Positions 7,833-16,649 of a DNA stretch of 61,015 nucleotides are shown here, one piece after another. The stretch is from assembly GCF_003480435.1 (NCBI RefSeq), contig NZ_QUJB01000016.1, positions 1 through 61,015 on the forward strand, read 5' to 3'. Source of the stretch: Clostridium sp. AM30-24. Lineage in GTDB: Bacteria; Bacillota; Clostridia; Lachnospirales; Lachnospiraceae. Each line of letters starts with the position of its first letter. Position 1 is the stretch's first letter. The translations under genes were made by a program, and so were the position numbers. The notes beneath the pieces were generated by a model. That model searched no databases and had not been told where the DNA came from. It saw only the letters and a list, made by a program, of their open reading frames with translations.

Positions 7833-9218
7833 ATGAAAAAGGAAAAGAAACCTCTGAACTCGATTGCACTGTTGTTTTTCATGATCATCGGTGCGGTGAT
7901 CCTTACATATCTGATTCCAGCGGGTGCATATGTGCGGACGGAGATCAACGGAAAAATGGCGGTGGACCCGGCAAGCTTTACTTTTGTCGACAATCATCCG
8001 GCGACTCCTTTTGATATCTTCCTTGCCATTCCGGCAGGTATGACGAACAGCGTGAGTCTTCTGATCGCTGCACTTTTGATCGGTGGAGGTCTTGAGTGTA
8101 TTCAGGCATCCGGCGCTTTAAACATCGGAATTTCCCGTGTCATTAAAAAAGTCGGTTTAAGCCGCGGAAATCTGATTCTGGTATTCCTTTTTTATATCTT
8201 TGCACTTATGGGCGGATTCCTCGGATTTATCGAAGGTTCTATTCCTTTTATTCCGATCGCGATTTCCATTGCCGTCGGACTCGGATACGATTCCATCGTG
8301 GGAGTAGCTATCGCGATTGTCGGAGCCATTGCAGGATTCTCATGTGGACCGACAAACCCGTATACCGTCGGTGTTTCCCAGACACTCGCAGGTCTCGGAA
8401 TGTATTCCGGAATCGGTCTCAGAATCGCATTATTCATTGTAATTCCGGCATTATGCCTCTTATACATTCTCCAGTATGCAAAAAAGGTACAGAAAAATCC
8501 GGAGAAGAGTCTGGTCGCAGGAGTGGATGTCTCTGATCTGGCTTTTGATGCCAGTGCTTTTGAGTCACAGCCGTTTACCGCGAAACACGCAGTGATCATT
8601 CTGGTACTACTCGGGGGAATCGCCTGCTATGTATACGGTGCCATCAACTGGGCATGGAACTTTAACCATCTCGGGGCGATCTTCATTATCACAGGAATCG
8701 TTTCCTGCCTCTTATCAGGACTTGGGATCAATGGGACTGCGGAAACCTTTATCAAAGGTGCATCCAGCATGACAGGTGCCTGCTTTATTATGGGTGTCGC
8801 ATATGGAATTTCCTGGGTATTCACACAGGCATCGATCCTTGATACCATCGTATATTATTTGTCCCGACCGTTAAGTGGCCTGTCACCGGTGATTTCTATC
8901 ATAGGAATCCTGATCGTGATCATGCTGATCAATTTGATCATCCCGTCCGGCTCCGGAAAAGCGCTGATCGTCATGCCGATTGTACTTCCGATTGCGCAGA
9001 TCGTGGGAATCGAGTCACAGGTAGCGATCCTGGCATATCAGTTCGGTGACAGTTTTACGAACCTCTGCACGCCTCTTCTCGGAGTCCTGCTTCTGGCATT
9101 AAGCTTTGGGCGTGTGCCGTTTTCAAAATGGGAGAAATTTATTCTTCCATTAGTATGCGGGCTGTTTGTGATCTCCTGTGTTGTTCTTGTTGTCGCGATG
9201 AATATTGGATATTGTTAA
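7833..9218 (+). CDS. YfcC/DcuC-family membrane permease
   Basis: A 461-residue integral membrane transporter with about 12 hydrophobic segments, of the YfcC branch of the DcuC family (basic amino acid or C4-dicarboxylate-like carriers). Typical pieces are the N-terminal MIIGAVILTYLIPAGAY, then GGFLGFIEGSIPFIPI and, near residue 370, INLIIPSGSGKALIVMPI. It follows the amidohydrolase stop by 4 bp, so it is co-transcribed and probably imports the compound that the two hydrolases act on. A terminator follows at 9251. The substrate is unknown. Confidence 0.88.
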   Translation: MKKEKKPLNSIALLFFMIIGAVILTYLIPAGAYVRTEINGKMAVDPASFTFVDNHPATPFDIFLAIPAGMTNSVSLLIAALLIGGGLECIQASGALNIGISRVIKKVGLSRGNLILVFLFYIFALMGGFLGFIEGSIPFIPIAISIAVGLGYDSIVGVAIAIVGAIAGFSCGPTNPYTVGVSQTLAGLGMYSGIGLRIALFIVIPALCLLYILQYAKKVQKNPEKSLVAGVDVSDLAFDASAFESQPFTAKHAVIILVLLGGIACYVYGAINWAWNFNHLGAIFIITGIVSCLLSGLGINGTAETFIKGASSMTGACFIMGVAYGISWVFTQASILDTIVYYLSRPLSGLSPVISIIGILIVIMLINLIIPSGSGKALIVMPIVLPIAQIVGIESQVAILAYQFGDSFTNLCTPLLGVLLLALSFGRVPFSKWEKFILPLVCGLFVISCVVLVVAMNIGYC

Positions 9219-9250
9219 TATTGCGAAAATATAAATTTTCTGATAGAATT

Positions 9251-9290
9251 GAAAGGGGGAATCCGGAGAAGGATTCCCCTTTTACGTTTT
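9251..9290 (+). terminator. Terminator of the amidohydrolase-permease operon
   Basis: GGGGGAATCC (9255-9264) pairs with GGATTCCCCTT (9271-9281) across GGAGAA, followed by a T-rich tail. Confidence 0.85.
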
Positions 9291-9317
9291 CAGATGAGAA
9301 AATGAGGAGGACGCAAT

Positions 9318-10571
9318 ATGAAAATCGGTGAACTTGCAAGGCTCAACAATGTTACGATCGATACGATCCGGCATTATATTTCAATTGGACTTTTGATTCC
9401 TCATAAAAATGGCTCACAGTATGATTTTTCTCTCAGAGAAGCGGAGAACCTCCAATATATTCAGAAACTGAAATCTATGCGCTTTCATCTGAAGGAAATC
9501 GAGGATATCATGAACCTGAGGCGGACATCCAACTGGGTGGAGCCGGAGACTATGAAGCAGTACATTCATATGCTGCAGGAAAAATCCGGTGAACTTGCGG
9601 CAGAACAGGTAGCTATCAAGGGGGCAGAAGAACTGGTTGCGAAAGAAATCCGGGAGTTTGAGGAGACAGGAAAGCCGAACAGGGAGCGCCAGGGCGTTCC
9701 GATTCGCGCACTGCCGTATCTTGTATGTCCGAACTGTAAGAAACAGCTGGAAGTCCGCAATGCGACGTTCGCGTATAAATATCTGTATGAGGGAAAACTT
9801 ACCTGCAGCTGTGGGTATAAGGCTTCCATTGAAAGGGGGATCCTGGTAACAGGAAACCGTTATACGGCGATCTATGATGCACCGGATGTAAAACGGGAAC
9901 TTTATCAGACACTCACGAGCGATTTCCTGAAATGCTATCAGCTGGCGTCCGACCAGATCCAGAAAGATCTTGGAGAGCAGGAGCTTACCGGGAAGGTGAT
10001 TCTGGAAAATTTCGTAAACGGATATTTTTATCTGTATACACACCTTCATGAACTTCCGAAGGACGCCCTGTATATTATCATAGACAAATACCCGGAGACG
10101 ATCTCCATGTACAAAAAACTGATTTCTGCTCTGAATCTGGACCGGGATATCTTATATATTGCGGATGCATCCATGGATTATCCGCTGGCGGAACACTGTG
10201 TGGATGTCAATGTGGCGTTTTTCAGTTGTATTGAGTCGGATTTTTACTTTAAGAGCAACTATTTTGAGAACATGGAGCCGTACATGAAGCCGGATGCTAT
10301 GATCACGGGGGTGGACCTTGATATGGATTACCAGGCAAAATCGAGAAAACTCTTCATGCAGAAATACCCGGAAGGTTCGCCGGATAAATTAAAGATTCCG
10401 CTGGAGCGGGAGATGTTGAAAAAGCTGGGATATACGGTGACTGACCGCACGATTGGAAGCGTCTGGGAGACAAAGAATCGGTTCAGCTTTGCCTGTCATC
10501 TTCCGAAGGAGGAAATGCGGATCGTGTATTTTAAGGCAGAGAGGGATGCGGGTACGGAACACTCTTCTTGA
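9318..10571 (+). CDS. MerR-type regulator fused to a zinc ribbon and a methyltransferase-like domain
   Basis: A 417-residue protein with three visible parts. Residues 1-70 are a MerR DNA-binding head (MKIGELARLNNVTIDTIRHY) and 75-118 a dimerisation coiled coil. Residues 137-165 carry two Cys pairs (C137, C140, C163, C165) that form a zinc ribbon. Residues ~180-410 have the alternating pattern of a Rossmann-type SAM methyltransferase, with DKYPETISMYKKLI and ILYIADASMDYPLAE placed like motifs post-I and II, although the glycine-rich motif I is degenerate. The ribbon-plus-methyltransferase order recalls RlmA. Ligand sensing rather than catalysis is plausible. GGAGGACG precedes the ATG. The gene follows the permease operon and meets the hydrolase gene tail to tail. 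Confidence 0.72.
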   Translation: MKIGELARLNNVTIDTIRHYISIGLLIPHKNGSQYDFSLREAENLQYIQKLKSMRFHLKEIEDIMNLRRTSNWVEPETMKQYIHMLQEKSGELAAEQVAIKGAEELVAKEIREFEETGKPNRERQGVPIRALPYLVCPNCKKQLEVRNATFAYKYLYEGKLTCSCGYKASIERGILVTGNRYTAIYDAPDVKRELYQTLTSDFLKCYQLASDQIQKDLGEQELTGKVILENFVNGYFYLYTHLHELPKDALYIIIDKYPETISMYKKLISALNLDRDILYIADASMDYPLAEHCVDVNVAFFSCIESDFYFKSNYFENMEPYMKPDAMITGVDLDMDYQAKSRKLFMQKYPEGSPDKLKIPLEREMLKKLGYTVTDRTIGSVWETKNRFSFACHLPKEEMRIVYFKAERDAGTEHSS

Positions 10572-10584
10572 TTGCATGAAACAA

Positions 10585-11376
10585 TTACTGGGTCATTCGT
10601 AATTGATTCAGAAAATCATGGATGATTTTCAAATAAAACGCTTTACGCCCAAACATGGACGTATGGGTCGCCCCCTTGATCAAAACTAACTGCGCCCGGG
10701 GAATCAGCCGGGCCATAAGGCGGGAGTGGGAGACCTTTACCAGGTCTCTTGTTCCGGCAATCAGAAGAACAGGCGCCTGGATCTTTTCAAGCTGCTTGTG
10801 GGACATCATGGGAGAGTTGCAGAGCAGGGAGGCGAGCTGCTGGTGATGGAAAAGATGCGGAAAAATATGCTTCCGGACAAAATCATTTCCATGTCTATGC
10901 TGAAAAAATTCCGCTGCCGCTCTCAGACAGAAATATTTCCCCACACAGAAAGCCCGGACAGGAAGAATCAGCCCATCCGGTGAGACATTTCCACTGATGG
11001 CAATCACGGCACGAGTCCGATCCGGAAACAGGGATGCGAATTCCAAGGCGATATTTGCCCCATCGCTGAATCCAAAAAGAATACAGGACGGGATATGAAG
11101 GATATCCAGAAGCGCTGCTGCGTCCCTCGCCATATCTGTGGTAGTGAACTCTGATTCCGCGTATTCCGGCTTGATCCGTGAGCGCCCGTGGGCGCGGCTG
11201 TCCATGAGAATGACACAGTATTTCATGGACAGCTTTTCTTCGTAATAATCAAAGATCAGGTGCGTCTCCGCGTTTCCGTGCAGCATTAAGATGGGAGTGC
11301 CGCGCCCGCTTTCCTTATAATAGATCCACGCCTGAGACGTATCCGCCATTCCCTGACGGCAGATCATTTTTTCCAT
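10585..11376 (-). CDS. Alpha/beta-fold hydrolase
   Basis: A 263-residue cytosolic alpha/beta hydrolase. The oxyanion-hole region is LMLHGNAETH (near residues 30-40), the nucleophile elbow GFSDGAN places Ser104, and GTRDLV and GATHTS near the C terminus supply the Asp and His. The start is ATG 11376 with AAGGAGA upstream; longer forms would run deep into the next gene. This ATG overlaps the end of the upstream membrane-protein gene by 13 bases, indicating translational coupling. The pairing with an MprF-like transferase suggests a lipid or lipid-linked substrate, but this is inference. It converges with the MerR gene with only 13 bp between stops. Confidence 0.87.
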   Translation of the reverse strand: MEKMICRQGMADTSQAWIYYKESGRGTPILMLHGNAETHLIFDYYEEKLSMKYCVILMDSRAHGRSRIKPEYAESEFTTTDMARDAAALLDILHIPSCILFGFSDGANIALEFASLFPDRTRAVIAISGNVSPDGLILPVRAFCVGKYFCLRAAAEFFQHRHGNDFVRKHIFPHLFHHQQLASLLCNSPMMSHKQLEKIQAPVLLIAGTRDLVKVSHSRLMARLIPRAQLVLIKGATHTSMFGRKAFYLKIIHDFLNQLRMTQ

Positions 11377-13085
11377 TTGTGCAGCTCTCCTTTTAGAAAC
11401 GTCAGAATGTAACCGCGGATCCCGTGGGGATTCTGGATCTCGACAGCAGCGTAGAGCATGCTCGGCGTCGGATATTTCGGAAGGTACGCGTAATAGGACG
11501 GAACCCATTCGGTGGGACTGTACTTTTCTTTCGCGCGGTAAAGATCCCGGAATCCATAGCAGGCATTTAAGTGGTCATAGATAAACTGCAGAAGACGTTC
11601 CATCGGATTTTTGCTCTCGGCACTTAATCCTGCCAGAGGGGCAACACCGAGGCTGCCGTAGCCGATGCCTTCTTCCTTAAATACCTGAAATGCCTCGTAT
11701 ATGATCGTCTCCATGACACCACTGGGCGCGTCTTTTCCGTGTCTCGTCACATCTGCCATGTAGCCGTTTTTTCCAAGAAATGGAACAAAGACGATAAAGG
11801 CAACCATTTTTCCATCAGAATTTAATGCGTAGAAATAACGCTTATCCATCGGATCCTCAAGTCCTACGGTACCCATGGTGAACTGGAGCATGCCGCTCTT
11901 CTTGCCATCCAGCCATTCATCGGTGATCCGGTCGAATTCCCGGTCAAGAGCCGGATCGCGTTTCTCGAGGACCTTGTATTCATGGACGGTGACACCGGCT
12001 TTCGTGGCATGGTTGATGTTCATTCGCATTTTCGCGCCCTTTTTGCCGCTGATCTCGTAATCGGCGAGTTTAAAACGCGCCTCCTCACCGCTCTTTACGA
12101 GACCAAAACCCTGTTTTTCATATTCCCTGAGATAATAGTCCGTCAGCCCGAGAAAGAAAATGTTGTGGGCGCTGTTCTGGCAGAATTCCTTAAATTCCGC
12201 GAGAAGAGCCGGAAAATCTTCATCCCTGCACACAGGATCACCGTTTACAACAATGGTATCTCCGACGGTTCCATAAGGAAGCACTCCATCGACAGAATGA
12301 CCGAAATACAGATATTTGTCATCCTCCAGCGCGAGATAGGAGCATGGATTCTGACTGTAAAGGTTTAAAAGTGTTCTGGCATGCCGGATTTCCTGGGATC
12401 CGTGGGCCTGTTTCTGAATCCACGGGCGCACGGCACAGAGAATAGCAGCGAGAATACAGCCCCAGCTGAACCAGAATAGGACGAACTCCGTTCCATGACG
12501 GTCAGCCATAGACGCGGGAAGACTTCCCATGCCGAAGATCATACTGATTCCCTGAGTGAAGCTGTCGGCAAAGGAGACAGAAGCACCGTCCGCGGTTCCG
12601 AGCCGCATATAGTGCCAGGTGATCCCTACATTTATGAGGACACCGATGATGGCAAAAAGTGCTAGAAGCAGTGTTTGTCGGCGGTTTCCGCGTCCGGCCG
12701 GGCAGCAGAAATCTTTCCGCGTGATGAAAAACAGGATAAATAAGAAAAGGTCGAGAATCATGATCCCGTTGTGTAGCGGATGTCCCATTCCGATGAGTCC
12801 GCGCAGAAAATTGAGGACAAAGATCCCCACGGCGATTGTCCATGCGTTCCGTTTTCTCTTCCATAACTGCAGGGACAATACGAAAAGAACAATGGAAAAG
12901 GCACGCTGAACCATGCGCCCCATCTCAAAGGATCCCTGCATTGCCTGTGAGATCCTGGAAAACGGGAAAAAGGTTAAAAGGAACAGGAAAAAGGAAAAGA
13001 CGGCGAGCAGAAGGATCGTGATATTTTCGACCCGGATCCGGAGCTGTCTTGCGCGTTCCTGATTGTTAAGTAATGTATGATTCAT
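11364..13085 (-). CDS. MprF-like membrane protein with DUF2156 (aminoacyl-phospholipid synthase-type) domain
   Basis: A 573-residue membrane protein. Residues 1-~215 hold about six hydrophobic segments, and the C-terminal half is a DUF2156 domain, the GNAT-like fold that transfers lysine or alanine from tRNA to phosphatidylglycerol in MprF. Recognisable pieces are NPCSYLALEDDKYLYFG (near 240), a central GDPVCRDED, and FLGKNGYMADVTRHGKDAPSG. It is shorter than classical MprF (about 840 residues) because it has fewer membrane helices, so a flippase unit is not evident. GGAGG precedes the ATG. It is co-transcribed with the overlapping hydrolase. Charge modification of membrane lipids, and so cationic peptide resistance, is the likely role. 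Confidence 0.8.
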   Translation of the reverse strand: MNHTLLNNQERARQLRIRVENITILLLAVFSFFLFLLTFFPFSRISQAMQGSFEMGRMVQRAFSIVLFVLSLQLWKRKRNAWTIAVGIFVLNFLRGLIGMGHPLHNGIMILDLFLFILFFITRKDFCCPAGRGNRRQTLLLALFAIIGVLINVGITWHYMRLGTADGASVSFADSFTQGISMIFGMGSLPASMADRHGTEFVLFWFSWGCILAAILCAVRPWIQKQAHGSQEIRHARTLLNLYSQNPCSYLALEDDKYLYFGHSVDGVLPYGTVGDTIVVNGDPVCRDEDFPALLAEFKEFCQNSAHNIFFLGLTDYYLREYEKQGFGLVKSGEEARFKLADYEISGKKGAKMRMNINHATKAGVTVHEYKVLEKRDPALDREFDRITDEWLDGKKSGMLQFTMGTVGLEDPMDKRYFYALNSDGKMVAFIVFVPFLGKNGYMADVTRHGKDAPSGVMETIIYEAFQVFKEEGIGYGSLGVAPLAGLSAESKNPMERLLQFIYDHLNACYGFRDLYRAKEKYSPTEWVPSYYAYLPKYPTPSMLYAAVEIQNPHGIRGYILTFLKGELHKWKK

Positions 13086-13170
13086 AAGCTCATTCCTCCA
13101 GAGTTAAGAGACGCCGCAGATCCGCAGGATACCGATGCAAAGATCTGTGAAAAAGTTTTTTGGTAACCAC

Positions 13171-13199
13171 AGTGTAGTCTTTTGCGGATAAAAAATCAA
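13171..13199 (-). promoter_or_regulatory. Candidate promoter of the MprF-like operon
   Basis: On the minus strand TTGATT (13199-13194) and TACACT (13176-13171) are 17 bp apart, about 85 bp upstream of the start codon. Nothing else is evident in the 200-bp gap 13086-13288. Confidence 0.5.
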
Positions 13200-13288
13200 T
13201 AAAAATATTAGAGTTCATTTATGCGATGGTTTGGATGAAGATGCATGGCTGAACTGCAACATAAAACGCCGGAAAAACAAACGATACC

Positions 13289-13317
13289 TTGACAAATTTA
13301 TTCGAACAGGATAGACT
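13289..13317 (+). promoter_or_regulatory. Promoter of the metG T-box transcript
   Basis: TTGACA (13289-13294) and TAGACT (13312-13317) have the ideal 17-bp spacing just ahead of the T-box stem I. Confidence 0.8.
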
Positions 13318-13321
13318 AAAG

Positions 13322-13596
13322 GCATCATATGGAAAAAGCTTGGAAGGGAAGAGTATGCCGAAAGGAAGCTTTCAGAGACCCCGGTTGGTGAGAAAGGGGA
13401 GCAAAGAGGCGGCAGAAGATGGTCCCGGAGCTGTGCAGGTGAAAGCGGAAACCGTGTTAGCCTGTGCCGGAAGCGCCCGTTAGCGTGTCAGGCTGTTTTT
13501 GACAGCCGGTGAGGGCGATGACCGTGAGGCACCGCCGAATTTAAAGTGGTAACACGGGGAGACTCGTCTTTAATAATTAAAGACGGGCTTTTTTTA
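13322..13596 (+). promoter_or_regulatory. T-box riboswitch with methionine specifier
   Basis: T-box leaders bind uncharged tRNA and allow transcription when the cognate amino acid is scarce. Stem I can be folded: GGGA (13346-13349) pairs with TCCC (13423-13426), and TGCCG (13356-13360) with CGGCA (13410-13414). This leaves the classic loop-E sides AGAGTA and GAAG, then the specifier ATG (13419-13421) followed by a purine. The distal AGAGACCCC...GGGG arm with GGTTGGTGAGA is typical. The T-box element AAAGTGGTAACACGG is at 13543-13557. The terminator CGTCTTTAA/TTAAAGACG (13565-13585) ends in seven or more T. The Met codon matches the downstream metG. Confidence 0.93.
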
Positions 13597-13602
13597 TTTG
13601 AC

Positions 13603-13643
13603 AGGAAACTTCGAAGGAACGTCCTGTTAAACAAAAGGCACGA
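13603..13643 (+). repeat. Short dispersed repeat, copy A
   Basis: AGGAAACTTCGAAGGAACG followed by TCCTGTTAAACAAAAGGCAC closely resembles 31712-31749 (about 29 of 38 positions, one gap). Both lie just after a terminator. CAGGA/TCCTG can form a hairpin. The region from here to metG (13644-13802) shows no gene; it contains several GTGC/GCAC dyads. Confidence 0.45.
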
Positions 13644-13802
13644 ATGTGCCCAAAACGCACACTTGTGCGAGGTGGCAGGTTGGCGTAAACGGCCGCGCAA
13701 GGGCTCTGAAAGTGCCAGGATCCATTTGTATAGATGCAGCAGCATAAAACACCGGCAGGAGAAAAGCCGTAAAAAGAGATAAAAAACAGGAGGAATCAAT
13801 CC

Positions 13803-15779
13803 ATGTGTACAAACTGTAAGAAACCATACTACATTTCCACAGCGATCGCCTATACATCCGGCAAACCGCATATCGGAAACACCTATGAGATCGTATTGGC
13901 AGACGCGATCGCACGCTACAAGAGAGAACAGGGCTATGACGTTTACTTCCAGACAGGAACCGACGAGCACGGTCAGAAGATCGAGTTAAAGGCTGCGGAC
14001 GCAGGCGTGACTCCGAAGGAGTTCGTTGACAACGTAGCAGGACAGATCAAGGAGATCTGGGACCTCATGAACACTTCCTATGATAAATTCATCCGTACCA
14101 CAGATGATTACCATGAGAAACAGGTCCAGAAGATCTTCAAGAAATTATATGATCAGGGCGATATCTACAAAGGACATTATGAGGGACTTTACTGCACACC
14201 GTGTGAGTCCTTCTGGACTCCGTCCCAGGTCGTTGACGGAAAATGCCCGGACTGCGGACGCCCGGTACAGCCGGCAAAGGAAGAGGCATATTTCTTCCGT
14301 ATGAGTAAATATGCTCCGAAGCTCATCGAATATATCAACGAGCATCCGGAGTTTATTCAGCCGGTATCCAGAAAGAACGAGATGATGAACAACTTCCTGC
14401 TTCCGGGACTTCAGGATCTTTGCGTATCCAGAACCTCCTTCAAGTGGGGAATTCCGGTCACTTTTGATCCGAAGCACGTTACCTATGTATGGCTTGACGC
14501 GCTGACCAACTATATCACGGGAATCGGATATGACTGTGACGGAAACAGCGACGAGAAGTTTAAGAAATACTGGCCGGCAGACCTTCACCTGATTGGTAAA
14601 GATATTATCCGCTTCCATACCATTTACTGGCCGATCTTCTTAATGGCTCTCGGTCTTCCGCTTCCGAAGCAGGTATTCGGACATCCGTGGCTGTTACAGG
14701 GCGATGGCAAGATGAGTAAGTCCAAAGGAAACGTCCTCTATGCAGATACGCTCGTTGACTTCTTCGGTGTAGATGCAGTTCGCTACTTCGTACTTCATGA
14801 GATGCCGTTTGAGAACGATGGCGTGATCTCCTGGGATCTTATGGTTGAGCGCATGAACTCTGACCTTGCCAACATCCTCGGAAACCTTGTAAACCGTACC
14901 GTTTCCATGACAAATAAATATTTTGGCGGAATTGTCGAGAACAAGGGCGCTGCAGAGCCGGTGGATGAAGAGTTAAAGGCAACCGTTCTTGAGACGGTCA
15001 AGAAAGTAGACGAGAAGATGAACAAGCTCCGCGTTGCAGACGCGATCACAGAGATCTTCAATATCTTCCGCCGCAGCAACAAATATATCGATGAGACAAC
15101 TCCGTGGACACTTGCAAAGGACGAGGCAAAGAGGGACCGTCTTGCAACCGTTCTTTACAATCTCACAGAGGCGATCACCATCGGTGCGTCCCTGTTATTC
15201 TCCTTCATGCCGGAAACTTCTGAGAAGATCCTCGCTCAGTTAAACACAGAGAAGAGATCGCTGGAGAACATGAATACCTTCGGTCTGTACCCGAACGGAA
15301 ACAAGGTTACAGAGAAGCCGGAGATCCTGTTTGCCCGTATGGACATCAAGGACGTTATGGAGAAGGTTGAGGCCATGAAGGCAGCAGCCGCAGCAGAGAA
15401 ACAGGAAGAGAAGAAGGAAGAAGAGAAGCCGGGCATGGACGTTGAGAAGAAGCCGGAGATCACATATGATGATTTCGCAAAGCTTCAGTTCCAGATCGGT
15501 GAGATCGTGAAGTGTGAAGAGGTTCCGAAGTCCAAAAAATTACTTTGCTCCCAGGTTAAGATCGGTTCTGAGACAAGACAGATCTTAAGCGGAATCAAGG
15601 CATGGTATAAACCGGAAGATATGGTTGGCAGAAAGGTTATGGTCGTTACGAACTTAAAACCGGCGAAGCTCGCAGGTATGTTATCGGAAGGCATGATCCT
15701 CTGCGCAGAGGATGATGAGGGCAACCTCGCATTAATGACACCGGCAAAGGATATCAAGTCCGGTTCTGAGGTCTGCTAA
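13803..15779 (+). CDS. metG: Methionyl-tRNA synthetase
   Basis: Charges tRNA-Met with methionine in the cytosol. The 658-residue protein has the class I signatures HIGN (residues 23-26) and KMSKS (303-307), and a knuckle with four cysteines (C131, C134, C148, C151) as in zinc-binding MetRS. An acidic/lysine-rich linker (about 520-545) joins a C-terminal tRNA-binding OB domain of EMAP type, which gives the dimeric long form. AGGAGG lies 9 bases before the ATG. Expression is controlled by the upstream methionine T-box. The stop codon is followed immediately by the GTG of the TraX-like gene, and tatD and rsmA follow; metG-tatD-rsmA is a common Firmicutes order. Confidence 0.97.
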   Translation: MCTNCKKPYYISTAIAYTSGKPHIGNTYEIVLADAIARYKREQGYDVYFQTGTDEHGQKIELKAADAGVTPKEFVDNVAGQIKEIWDLMNTSYDKFIRTTDDYHEKQVQKIFKKLYDQGDIYKGHYEGLYCTPCESFWTPSQVVDGKCPDCGRPVQPAKEEAYFFRMSKYAPKLIEYINEHPEFIQPVSRKNEMMNNFLLPGLQDLCVSRTSFKWGIPVTFDPKHVTYVWLDALTNYITGIGYDCDGNSDEKFKKYWPADLHLIGKDIIRFHTIYWPIFLMALGLPLPKQVFGHPWLLQGDGKMSKSKGNVLYADTLVDFFGVDAVRYFVLHEMPFENDGVISWDLMVERMNSDLANILGNLVNRTVSMTNKYFGGIVENKGAAEPVDEELKATVLETVKKVDEKMNKLRVADAITEIFNIFRRSNKYIDETTPWTLAKDEAKRDRLATVLYNLTEAITIGASLLFSFMPETSEKILAQLNTEKRSLENMNTFGLYPNGNKVTEKPEILFARMDIKDVMEKVEAMKAAAAAEKQEEKKEEEKPGMDVEKKPEITYDDFAKLQFQIGEIVKCEEVPKSKKLLCSQVKIGSETRQILSGIKAWYKPEDMVGRKVMVVTNLKPAKLAGMLSEGMILCAEDDEGNLALMTPAKDIKSGSEVC

Positions 15780-16568
15780 GTGAAAGTGCGCTTTTGCTTT
15801 TCGGCGGAACAGCTAAAAAACATTGCTCTGGTCAGCATGGTCATCGACCATGCTGCCGTTGGGCTTATTGAACAGTCAGAACTGGCTTCGGGCGCTGCCT
15901 GGAGTCTCTGTGGGACAGCCATGCGCCTTGTGGGGCGTGTGGCTTTTCCTCTCTTTGCGTTTATGATCGCAGAGGGCGCAGCGCATACGCGGGACCGGAG
16001 AAGGTATGCGCTGAGGCTGCTTCTGCTGGCGGTTATTTCGGAGATCCCCTTTGATCTTGTGGCGGGGGGAACATGGCTTTTTCCGACGGATCAGAATACG
16101 GTGTTCACATTACTTCTGGGACTTCTGGCAGTCTGGGCTGGAGATCTGATCTGTGGGACCGGATCTGGAGTGTCATACGGAAACAGGAAAAAAACAGGAG
16201 ATGGCGGCAGGAAGGCAGTAGGCCAGAGGAGATTTCCGTTGGAATATGAGCGGTATATCCGGGTTCTGGCGGCGGTTCCTTTCGGACTGGCGGCTTATTG
16301 TCTGAAAACAGATTATGGTTTTATGGGCGTACTGCTGATCGTTATATTGTATACATTGCGCACAGAACCACAGCTTCGCACGGCTGTCTGCGTTGTGCTT
16401 TTATTTTGTATGTATATGGATTTCTATGGCGCTGCGGCTTGCGTTGCAATTTTTCTGATAAACCGTTACAATGGAGAAAAGGGCGGTGGGAGCGGAAGAA
16501 TTTTCTATCTGTTTTATCCGTTGCATCTGCTGGTGATCCGGGGAATCAAGATGGCTGTGGGACTGTAA
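15780..16568 (+). CDS. TraX-family membrane protein
   Basis: A 262-residue integral membrane protein of the TraX family, named for the F-plasmid pilin acetylase but widespread in Firmicutes chromosomes where its substrate is unknown. Characteristic are the N-terminal LKNIALVSMVIDHAA, then GRVAFPLFAFMIAEGAAHT and LLLLAVISEIPFDL. About eight hydrophobic segments are visible. The GTG at 15780 directly abuts the metG stop, so translation is probably coupled; no independent strong ribosome site is seen. It separates metG from tatD and appears to be an insertion into that conserved run. Confidence 0.85.
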   Translation: MKVRFCFSAEQLKNIALVSMVIDHAAVGLIEQSELASGAAWSLCGTAMRLVGRVAFPLFAFMIAEGAAHTRDRRRYALRLLLLAVISEIPFDLVAGGTWLFPTDQNTVFTLLLGLLAVWAGDLICGTGSGVSYGNRKKTGDGGRKAVGQRRFPLEYERYIRVLAAVPFGLAAYCLKTDYGFMGVLLIVILYTLRTEPQLRTAVCVVLLFCMYMDFYGAAACVAIFLINRYNGEKGGGSGRIFYLFYPLHLLVIRGIKMAVGL

Positions 16569-16649
16569 AAAATGAGATTGTGTAAAAAGTCATACAGATG
16601 CCGGCTCCGGATGAAAAAGAAAACGACATATGACTCGAGGACAGAAAGA

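Noticed and set aside
13289..13483. Open frame in the metG leader
   Set aside because: Lies entirely inside the T-box stem I; its conservation is explained by RNA structure.
15780..16568. TraX-like gene as evidence of a conjugative plasmid or ICE
   Set aside because: TraX homologues are common chromosomal genes in Firmicutes, and no other transfer gene is nearby.
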